Under the pieces are notes generated by a model. That model saw nothing but the letters and a program-made list of their open reading frames with translations. It ran no database searches and was not told where the DNA came from. Below, one piece after another: positions 24,718 to 36,400 of a DNA stretch of 64,000 nucleotides. This stretch comes from Atrina japonica. Its lineage: Eukaryota > Mollusca > Bivalvia > Pterioida > Pinnidae. How positions within the stretch are numbered: the stretch's first letter is position 1; each line of letters begins with the position of its first letter. The stretch is taken from contig BROG01000241.1 of the NCBI GenBank assembly GCA_030159075.1, forward strand, positions 434,001-498,000, given 5' to 3'. Made by a program: the position numbers and the translations under genes.

Positions 24718-25674
24718 GTATTAATGTTTGTTCCACAATTACTGATAAAACAAAAAGTAACAATCTTAATTTACTGTATTCGACCTAATAAGGTAATACA
24801 GTTCAAGACTGACTGTTTATTTAGTCTGCTGTTTGTATGAATACTCTTGGATAAACAGATACATAGCATCGGATAAAAATTATTTGTCCTGACATCCAAT
24901 CATAGGTTCAATCCTAATTCAACGGATTACATGCCCTGTAGTAAATAAACTAACAAACATATAAATAACAAACAAAAAGCAAATAAAGAAAACAAAAGAC
25001 TTAACTGCTGCAGCTCTGTGTCAGAGATGGTTTTAGATACATGTCTTTAATTATCATTATTGTTTAACCCATCTACCCCTGAAAAACAATGGATTCTTTT
25101 GTAAATCAAGGACTTCGACCAGTCCAAATGTTTTTTTAAGGGTGAATGGGTTGAGCAAAGCTTGTAGTATAGGTCAAAAGTTCTGCACCTTCACAGTAAG
25201 CTGCCATCATGGCTAGACAGAAAACTGTTACATGTGGCATAAATGTAAAATAATTAGATGCCACATTGTGCCTAAAAAATTGCACATAATCTCAATTCAC
25301 ACACACAAAAAAAAAAAAAAACCCAAATAAATTTGATCTTAAATATCATTCATGAAAAGCACTGATGAGTTTGAATGCCGAACAGTAAACTCTAAACCCG
25401 TGCTGATAATATTAGCATACATGTATATTTTAGTATCGTTGACTACTGGTTTTATAATGTATCACTGTACCTCTAAATTATGACAATTCTTTTACATAAA
25501 ACACAGGAATACATTCGCAGTTTTAGGCAATGATGCATGACAAAATTCTTGAGGAATGTCTGCTTACAAACAAGCAGCATGTTTATGACTCAAATGTCAG
25601 ACGATGGAATCACAATAAGTATGTATATCAAGAATCACAGAAATATTTTAAACATCAGTAAAAAGTGACATTTT

Positions 25675-25680
25675 TTTATT
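25675..25680 (-). promoter_or_regulatory. Candidate poly(A) signal of IVD
   Basis: AATAAA on the minus strand, 167 bases past the IVD stop codon and followed by a T-rich stretch. It is the nearest canonical signal. Another AATAAA lies about 2.3 kb further downstream near 23564, so a longer 3' UTR cannot be excluded. Confidence 0.45.
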
Positions 25681-25846
25681 TTAAGCCAAACTTATTTCCA
25701 CATATATCAAACATGATAAATCAAGTGAACAATTCTGAATAATTTCAGTGATTCTACAGTATATATATATATCACAACAATCTCAGTTTACATAGTGAAT
25801 CAAGCTTGAAAGTCCCTGAATTCTATACAAAACATGGTTCTATATA

Positions 25847-25980
25847 CTATTTGTACAATGCATTTATTGAACGTCCAATGATGAGCCGACGAACTTCACT
25901 GGTGCCAGCACCAATTTCATACAATTTGGCATCTCGCAGTAATCTTCCTGCTGGGTAATCATTTATATAACCATTTCCAC
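25847..25980 (-). CDS. IVD: IVD exon 12 (last coding exon)
   Basis: 134 nt, entered in phase 1 after TTTCAG. It encodes [28 protein letters not shown] and the C-terminus GRSINALYK, then TAG at 25847-25849. It completes the second family signature begun in exon 11 and contributes FAD contacts. Confidence 0.97.
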
Positions 25981-28900
25981 CTGAAATTAGTCCAACAATG
26001 TATACATTGGTAACAATGTTTTTAAATACATTGACTCATCAATACTCTCATTCATTCATAAATACTCATAGATTTCTTATTAATGGAATTTGCCAATACA
26101 CTGAGTATTAGATTTAGTGCTTTTCATGATACCTTTGATGAATCAATGTAAGTATTAATGAATCACTATGAGTATTAATGAATCAATGCGAGTTTCAATG
26201 ACTCAATGTGAGTATTGATGTTCAATGCGAGTTTTGAAGAATCAATGCGAGTATTAGTGAATCAAAAGAGTATTAATGAATCAATGTTAGTATTGATGAA
26301 TCAATGTAAGTTTCAATGCATCAATGTGAATTTTGATGTGTCAATGCTAGTATTGATTAATCAATACATGTCCCTTTACCTATGGAATCACGATCTAGTG
26401 AATGATGAGCTATTACAAAACTTGTCACCAAAACCTTAACTTGTCACCAAAACCTTAACTTGTCACCAAAACCATAACTTGTCACCAAAACCATAACTTG
26501 TCACCAAAACCTTAACTTGTCACCAAAACCATAACTTGTCACCAAAACCATAACTTGTCACCAAAACCTGAACACTTTCAACCCTACGAACCATAATAGA
26601 CTGGTCTTAAACAATAGGAAAGACCACACAACTCAGATATTCAGGGATGAAAGGGTTAATAAAATGGTCTGATGGACAGATACAGACAGAATGTAGTCAC
26701 CCCCCCCCCCCCCCCCCCCCATTTCACCATATGCAGACATTGTCATTCAAGAATCTTATCCCGAGGATTGAGATTCCTTTGTCATACCCTCAAGGTAGGG
26801 GTTGATGATTTTTCTCCTATTTCTTAATTATATGTTTAGGTAGGTTTACACACATTCATGTCGATATAGATATACGCGTTTCTAAATCATGTCTAACATA
26901 AATATGTACTGCATTCTGGAAGCCACAGACGTTCTACGGCATAATTATATTGTGACGTCATAACGTGTGTAGCTTGTCATCCATCCCCCTGTGAATGATA
27001 GGCTGATCATTTTACACTACCGGTAGTTATAAGGACAACTCTGTGTATGTGGGAGAATATGTTTTCTGTCATGAAAAGGCAAAATAATCTAGGGTGAAAA
27101 TTTCAAGATATATAATATTTCCCTATCCATAAAAATCTGAACCGGCCATAATTTGCTCTTCATCAAATATCCTCATTTCTGAGACTTTAACCAAGTGTAC
27201 ACATTATCCTTATTACCTTTCAACATCCCTCTACACTAATTTGGACATTTCAAGTACATATAAAGATTAATCAGTTGAAAAATTTCTCCCAATGGACTAA
27301 CAGGTTATTAACAGAATAATTACCAGAGATGACATCATCTTATACTTTCTTACCTAGTATCTGTATAGCATCTAATGCCATTTGTGTTGCAGCTTCTGCA
27401 GTGTACAGAATCACAGCGGCACAATCCTGCAACAATAATTTCAATGAACATAATTAGTGATTGACAATACTTTTTCTAAATATAAAATATGTCAAGGATT
27501 TAGAACTATTTTGGGAAATGGGCCTGGACCTTTTGAATTGGGAACTTTAGCAACATTTTACTGAAATTTGAAAATTACAAATTATAACTTGTATAAAAAT
27601 CTCTTCAAATTCATTGTCATTTGACTTCAATTGGAATATTTTCAACTGCAAATTGGGAAAAAATGCGTTGTGTTTTTGCATTGGTTATGGGGCCTTATTT
27701 CAGCCCCGTATCAAAGGGTGGAAAATCCCTCTATGTGTGTTAACACCAAAGAATTCAATTTTTTGTAGAGGATGTTTGTAATGAGAATGTTGACCATGAA
27801 TAGCTATGTTGGACTTTATATGTATACAATGTACAATCAACATAAACAAGTATTGGAAATATGGGAGAAAAATAATCAAACATGGGAGTGTTGAGTGGAA
27901 ACAGAAATCTCTATTCTCATGGTAAAAATCTGAAAGTCCAATCCTTGGGAAACCCTCAGATTGGACAACCAGATTCTTACCACTCGGGTAGAGATTTCCA
28001 TATCTACTCAAATTATTTCTATTTCCATAAAGGAAACAAAATGTCATAAAGTAGAACCCTTCTGCAATTGAAATCTTACAAGACAGGTGCTCTTTCAAAA
28101 GAAATTTTATTAAAAAGATTATCAAACAAACTGATTTGTGGTCTCCCAAGAAAGATGGTCTTTTATGACAGTGGTCTCTTAAGACAGATACCACGGTTTT
28201 TATGACAGTGGTCTCTTAAGAGAGATGGCACTGTACTCAAAGATTAGAAATTATCATGATATGATAGAGGATACTCTGAGTCAAAGAAATGTTATGAAAT
28301 AAATTCTGTATCTAAATACTACACATCGTTCCTCTATGAGTAATACATCAGTGATCTATAAGCTCTATCATGTTGATAAATGACTTTGTTATACAAGAGA
28401 TGATTTGATGATATGGAAAACAGAGTTATCTTTCCTTTGAATTAATCTGCTTTGAATTGTAATGTAAATAAACTTCATTGCAGTTATAATATCCTTGGCC
28501 AGAATTTCACAAGGTCTGTTGTTTGAAAGGAACATACTATGATTAACAGAAATTCCCATTTCTATGGTAACAATAAGAAGTGATTTGTAGTTGAGAGAGG
28601 GCTTAGAATAATGTTGTGAAAACTTGTTACCTAATCCCATTCCAAATGATTGAAATAAAATAAGTTAAAGCGAATGAGAGGTGATTACACTGTTACTATT
28701 ATATTTTTCATTATTTAAACCACAAAATGATACATAGACAAAAGAAACTTGTCATTTTTCATTAGAAGGTTTAAAGTCAACAAAACAAATTTCATGTAAC
28801 GGTTAACAGAAATCAAGCAAATTACAGCACAATTCCCTTGGAAAGAATATGATTATTCATGCTGTGTCCCAAGAAAAAAATCCTTTAAGCTTGTCTACTC

Positions 28901-30384
28901 CTGAAAAGATGGTGAATCTGTAACTGTCCGTCATCTGCTTAGCATGGGAACCAAGTTTATGAATCAGGCTTATGAACCAGGGTTCAACATTAAGGTTTGC
29001 CCAATAGTCCGAGACAAGTCCATTTTGCATTCAACAAGTAGATGTTACTTCTAACATGAATGAAAGGACAAGTGAAATTGTTGAAGACAAAAATTAATTC
29101 AATAAAGATTACTTTTGTTTAAACACAAATAATATCTTTGAATATTACACTTGATGTTTGGACAATTGATTTTTGCATTCAGACAAGTTGATTTAATTAC
29201 TACATGTTCGGCAGGACAGGAAGTGGAAGTATTCATTATTGTTGACCCTATGAACCTTATAGCTAGGGAAGCATTTAAGTTCAACAGCAAAAGGGGATAT
29301 TAGCACTGGATATGAGAAAGAGTGGAACAGGTGGGCTTTACTTGTACTCCAATGATATTTAAGTCCATCAATTCTTTAACGCAACCTCTCACTTACATTA
29401 TTCTGTCGTTCACCTCTATCTAACGACCTGGCAACATTATATACATAGGATCGTGAAACATTTAACTGTGTGTACATATCTGCCATTTTGGACTGTATCA
29501 TCTGAAAAAAAATAAATGAAATTTTTTTTTAAAAATCTGTATCATCAAAATGGAATTTCAATATGCATATCACCTGGCATACAACTGTTACACTCTCATA
29601 AAAACATATATTGGGAATATTGGGATAACTTAAGAAAACAAAGTAAAAGAAAAACAAGAGGCCCACATTGCTCACCTGAACTGTGTTGGTATCTTACAAA
29701 TATGGGAATCTCAAATTTACAAATTATTTTAACACTCCTTAGGAGTGGAGGAGACTTACAAATGAATGAAAATAACAAAGCTGGGGAAGATGTCAAAAAC
29801 ATGTCAAAAATTAGTTTTCCAATTTATTCCAAAAACAGGAAATTCAATCATGCATCTATAAAATTCACTCGGATGCAATCAGTTTTTCAATCCATGCAGC
29901 AGTTCTGGAGAAGATTTTTAAAGAGGGGTACCCCCAAGGCCTCTTTTGCCCCACCCTGGATCCATCCCTTGACTGATTTGGCCAAAATTAAAAAAAATTG
30001 GTAGAGGTCCTTGAATACTTACTCTCTATAAATTTTCCTCAAATCCCTTCAGCGGTTTTAGAGAAAAAGTTGAAAATGTGGAAAATTAACCCACCTCCCC
30101 CTCATTTTTGCAGTTTTAACAAATTCAATAAATTAAATTTCAGCAAAATTCTTTCAGGAAAGTATTTATCTACCAAACCACAGGTACAACACATAAAATA
30201 AATGCCTCATAATGAATAAAAGGGGAAAAAAATCAAAGAAATCATACAAAAATGAATGAAAATTACAAAGTCTAAAAAGATGTCAAAAATGCGTTAAAAA
30301 TCTATTTTCCGCTTTCAACGAAATTAAGAAACTTGAATCATACATCTATGTAGATCACACTGATACAATTAGTTTTTCAATTCA

Positions 30385-30415
<31 letters not shown>

Positions 30416-33400
30416 GAGGGGTCCCCCTGGGGCCTCTTTTGCCCCACCCTGGGTTGATTGGGCTGAAATGAAGAAACTTGGTAGAGGTCCTTGAGTACTT
30501 GCTTCCTATAAAGTTTCATCAAAATCCCTTCAGCGGTTTTGGAGGAGAAGCGGAAAATGTGAAATGTTTATGGACAGACGGATACACAGACAGACGACGG
30601 ACAAAAGTCAATCAGAAAAGCTTGCATGAACCTTCGGTTCAGGTGAGCTAACAAGAAGCCCAAGGGCCACATCGCACACCTGAACTGAGCACACCTCTCC
30701 CTTTCATTAGCATAAATATCTGTTTACTAATATACAGAGTTTCAATCCATGCAGCAGTTCTGGAGGAAAATATTTTCAAATCCTGGACCCAGTCCTGAGC
30801 CAATCTGGTAAAAAAATACAAACTTGGTAGAAGATCTAGAATACATGCTTCCTGTGAAGTTTCATAAAAATCCCTTCAGTGGTGAAAAGTTAACAGACAG
30901 ATAGACAGAAGAACGGACAGACGACGGACAAGAGGTGATCAGAAATTGAATCTTTGGTTCCAGTGAGCCAACAATACCAGATTATCTTAAACTGAGAGTT
31001 GAGAGTTACTTATTTTTTCAAAGCAAAGGTATACATATAAGTCCACAGCACATGTCAAAATTTGCAACCCTTCATCTGTAATTTGTGAAGACTGCATAGG
31101 ATTGAACTAATTTAACTGGGATGTAAAGCAACATTAATAAAGAATTAAGGATGATATCAACAATCTTCCTGTATATTATGTTACCTGAAAAGTGCCGATC
31201 TTTTGTCCAAATGCTTCTCGAACATGAGCATATTGGAAAGCAATATCACAGCAAGCCTGCATAATTCTGAAAAAGAAAAAAATGTTTATAAAAATAAACA
31301 CAAAATACTAATGCATATGGCCATACGATCAATGTTGTTTTTCATAGATTTAGTTTTCATTCAAAAGTTTATTACTCTTAAACTCATCAACCCTTGAAAA
31401 ACAATGGGACTTTAGGGGCGAATGAGTTAATTTTGTCAAAAAATAAAAATCACTATATTGAACTTGTAGGTAAGTAAGTTAGTAGAGATGGACAGGTAGA
31501 TAATTAACAGGTGTTAAAACAGGTATCTGTCTAAACATCTTTGTACCCATTCATCCAAATCTATCTATCCATCCATCCATCCATTAACTATCTATCTATC
31601 TATTTATCAAGTCAAATCTTCTTATTTTAAAATTCACTGGATGTTCCAAACTATATCAAAACATCTACAAATCTAAGACAGCCTGAGTCTACCAGTACAT
31701 ATACAACAGTAGGTAGGTAATCAACTGCACCTATATTTAATGACAGGTAGGTGATCTATTCTTTTCATATACAAATTGTTGCCTCATATACAAAAGTTGA
31801 ACCAAGATAGAAAAGTATTTTGTAAATGTCAAATGTAAAACTGAATGATATGTAATCTATCATTCATTCATTTTATTCAAAATTCACTTTTTTTCTGAAT
31901 ACATCATTGTTGAATTATAAAAAATAACCACTCCAAAAATTGTTTGAAATATGTCAATTTCTATCTGCAAAACTGTGGATAACTGTAGATTCAGAACAAT
32001 GTGTTATAAAGCTGTAAATTTACATACTTGACATATAAATATTATCATCACAAACCCTGTGATTTATCACAGGTAAATCAATCAGCAGGATAAAACACCT
32101 TTGTTCTGAATTTAAAATATTGAATTCCTGGATCATCGATCTAGGAAATATCACAGAATAATGTACATGTATTGCTGAAACAACAGTTTGCTACTCTGGA
32201 CCCAAAATTTACTGATACATTAAAATGTTGTAATATGAATTTTTATCGTATACTTAGTACTTTATATGTAAGTTTTGCATGGTATGATATCGCCAAATTC
32301 AACTAACCAATATCAGACTGGCCATGCAAAAATCTGTATCAATATCAGACCGGCCATGCAAAAATCACACACTTTATTACTAAGTTATTATACACTACTA
32401 AGTTACTGAAAAATTAAAATTTATTGAACATTCCTTGCTTAATTCATTTAATTCACTTCAGAAATATAAAACTGATACCTTCAGTGGAATCAATCAACAT
32501 AATTTGCAAGTTGTACTGTTTGTATATGATAAATAGATTATAACATGGTAAGATTCATATCACATATCATATCAGCCCTTGGCAATATCAGACAGAGGGC
32601 TAGAGCCCTTGGTCTGATATTGAGCCCTTGGGCTGATATGATATATAATATGAATCTTACCAAGTAATAATCTCTATATATATCTGAAGTGGAAGAAGAT
32701 CACTGTATAAATATATAGAGAGGATATAAAATTGAGACTGGTTTTAAATTTAACCTGAAACTTTCAAATAACAAAGTTAAATTATATGTACTGGTGGGCT
32801 GATTTTCTGTCCTGATTTTAAGTTACCTTTTTTTTTTTTTTGGGGGGGGGGGGGGGCTAAAATCAGGCAGAAATTTAACCTACCAGTAAATCATATCTTG
32901 ACAGCTGTGAAGTTAAAGGAGAATTAGTTCTGTTTTCCAAAACAACAAGCTGTACACAGGCATAATAAAAATCCTTATATTCATGTACCGGTATATTTTG
33001 TGAAAATAAGGTCAGGTCCAGTGTTATATATATATGGTATACAAATATATGTAGTAATCATTTGCAAACAAATAATTGCCAAACTGGGGTTCTCAATCAA
33101 TTTTCACAAAATATATAGGAATTTAAGAATTTTTATGCCTGTGAATATCTCTTTTTTTTTTTGTATATCAAGCAAAGTAGCTAAATAATAATAAAAAAAA
33201 CATGGCTAATGCCCCTATAAAAGGAAAATGCAGAAATTGGGGGAAATAATGCTACTTCAAGATGAAAGAATGGCACTGTTCATCTTAATTTACAATTCAT
33301 GTACATACGCTGGAACCTGTTTTGAAAAACGACCCCACATGCCACAAAAATATGGTCCCTCAAGACAGGTGATCTCTTAAAAAAGGTCTAAATGATTATT

Positions 33401-36400
33401 TAAGCTATTAGTTGTCAGAATGTGGTCTCAAAAGATGAGAGTGGTCTCTCAAGACAGGTTTCACTGTACATGAATCTTTTTTTTTACGAGTGCATGAATA
33501 TGAATACATGTATATATAATAATTTACATTGATTAGCATGTTAAATTAATATAAAGTCTTACCCCACCGGACCAGCAGCCAAAACCAGCCTCTCAATGTC
33601 AAGTCCACTCATAAGGACATATACACCTTTGTTCTCATTTCCCAGCATATTTTTAGCTTTGTAACAAGAAAGCAAAAGGAATTTAGATTCTAGCTTTCCC
33701 TACTCGGGAAGATGCTAAATGAACCTCAGAAGGAGTTTTGATGAAAAATTTCAAAACTGTTAAATTCTGGGAGTTAATATTGATAATGCCAATTTTCAAA
33801 AGCAATTCTCTGAAATATTGTTTGAATTTGATCTTTAGCATGGATGGTACCAGCCAATGCCAAATACATGTAATAGGTGAAAAAACTTGACTGGGTTTAT
33901 TATTGTGGGCATACATTTTTTTTTTAAAAATATGATAACACATAACTAATAGGTAAAACTCCTTCTGATGGTACCGTATGAGGAAAGGGTCTGCTCAGAT
34001 TTGGCATAGCTGGTGCTGAAGGAAGATATACCGGTAAGTATGACTCTGTTGCACTTAAAAATGTACTCATGTAGCACAAATGTCATTTTTCTCCTCTATG
34101 AATTTTTTTTTTAAAATGGCTGATTTACTGATTTCTGAATACTCTTCACTGAAGCTGTAGGAAAAAACCACCCTCAACAACAAAAACAGCAATCAGAATT
34201 ACATAAACAAAGGTTCCACAGGTAAACAGACAGTAACCATAGACCATGACTGATAGATAAGAATGAGGATGAAAAAAATGTTTCAAAATATATACTGGGT
34301 ATATAGAAAGTTACAAAAGTTTTGAAGAAGTACTATGGTCATACTTAATGATACAAAAGTTAGAGAGATGTAGCAGACAGTTCCATATTTATACAGGAAG
34401 TAACAGAGACTTTGAAAAATCAATGGCCATATTTGATGAAACAAAAGTTAGAGATATTGTAGCAAACAGTTCCAAATTTATACAGGAAGTAACAGACGTT
34501 ACAAAAGTTTTGAAGAAGTACTATGGTCATACTTAATGATACAAAAGTTAGAGAGATGTAGCAGACAGTTCCATATTTATACAGGAAGTAACAGAGACTT
34601 TGAAAAATCAATGGCCATATTTGATGAAACAAAAGTTAGAGATATTGTAGCAAACAGTTCCAAATTTATACAGGAAGTAACAGACTTTGAAAAGTCAATG
34701 GCCACATTTGATGAAACAAAAGTTAGAGAGAATGCAGCTGATAGTTCCATATTTATACAGGAAGTAATAGAGACTTTGAGAAGTCAATGGCCACATTTGA
34801 TGATACAAAAGGTCACAGTGGCCAAATTTGTTGATACAGAAGTTAAAATGAAAGTAAAAGATGGTTCCAAATCTAAACAGAAAATAACAGAGACACTTGG
34901 CCAGTCAGTGGCCACATTTTTTTTTATCAGCCCAGACATTCACTTTTAATGGAGCCAGGGATGGATTGCCAGTGGCCACATTTTATCATGAAGTAATGGA
35001 TGGTTCCACATTTAACAAGAAGTAAAAGAGGCTCTGAACAGTGACAGTGACAACATCTGGCGGTTTAGTAAAATCCATATAATCTGGACTAAAAAAAAAA
35101 AAAAAAACAACTTTATAATAAATTGTAGGAAGCAGACACTGAAAAAAGAATCTTTGAACACTAATCATGCGCAGTCTGGCTAACAACTGGAAATTTTTGT
35201 CGCGCGCTGTCTCCCCCATGAAAATTTTCAAATGTTGGCAAGTATGGTAATAAGTTGTCTGATAAGTTCTGTCATGTTCAGTGAATTTCTCAGGTCTTAA
35301 TTAATGCTTTGGTTCTTTTACTTCAAATCTCTTTGTCAGCTTTACTTGTTTATCTGGTAAATGAAGCATTTATGACTTTAATAGAAGTTAATTGATAACT
35401 TAAATCTAGAACAGAAAATGACTTACTGCCCAAATTTGAATTCTGTCTGCTTGGTGTAATTCTTAGCATTGTTTATGATTTTCATCATATTTGGATGAGG
35501 CAAACTTAAGTAAGAGTGCAAAAATGAAAATATTTGCAAGTTTACAAGTTATAAAGGGACATAATTCTAGACCGGTAAATGATTCACTGCCAAAATTCAA
35601 GCCCTCTCTTTGTATGTTGAGATTTTTAGCATTGTGTATGAGTTTCATAAATTTTGGATGAGGCAAACTGAAGTTAGAGTGTGGAAACAAATCCAACCGC
35701 AGACGGATGGATGGACAATCAAGGGTAACAGGCTGGGGCACATAGAAACAAGATAAATAAGCCTATGTAAAACAGATACAAACCAATTTATCTTGCTGAG
35801 AATGATACTGCTAACACAGGCATGGAATTCTTTAAAAATATAGATCAAAGTCAATATTTAAATGATGGGGGCAATCACCGACTTAGTAACATTTTCGAGT
35901 ACAAAAGAGACACACTTTTTATACAAGGTAAGACATCCTGATGAAAAAAATGTCCAGATAAATATAGCTTACCCTACAGGACCAGCAGAACCAAGGGTAC
36001 GTTCTATATCTAAACCGGACATCAAAATGTATACACCATCACCTTCTTTCCCTAGCATGTTTGTTACTGAAATACATTCAAAGAGGCATTAGCTGTGATT
36101 TTGCAAACAAATCTATTTCTACGTTTAATACAATGTACTTAGATTGATGTACAATAACATAAAAGAGATATACACTGGTAAAAATAGTCTTAAATTCTTA
36201 CATATTTTGTGAAAATTGCTTGAGAAATCCAGTAATCTCACCTGCTCACTTAACACTTCCAAGTGGTAACAAGAAGATTTGTAGCCAACACAAATCATCC
36301 ATTATTTGTTTGCAAATTATCATTTTGGCCTCACTATTTGTAAATGCATACAATACTGGACCAGACCTTATTCTCACAAAATATATAGAAGATTTATTTA

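Noticed and set aside
27700..28194. 164-codon minus-strand open frame
   Set aside because: It begins in pogo-like MITE sequence and ends in another dispersed repeat; composition is intron-like and no domain is visible.
29516..30004. 162-codon plus-strand open frame
   Set aside because: Most of it lies inside the CACCTGA-ended element, whose other copies have stops in this frame.
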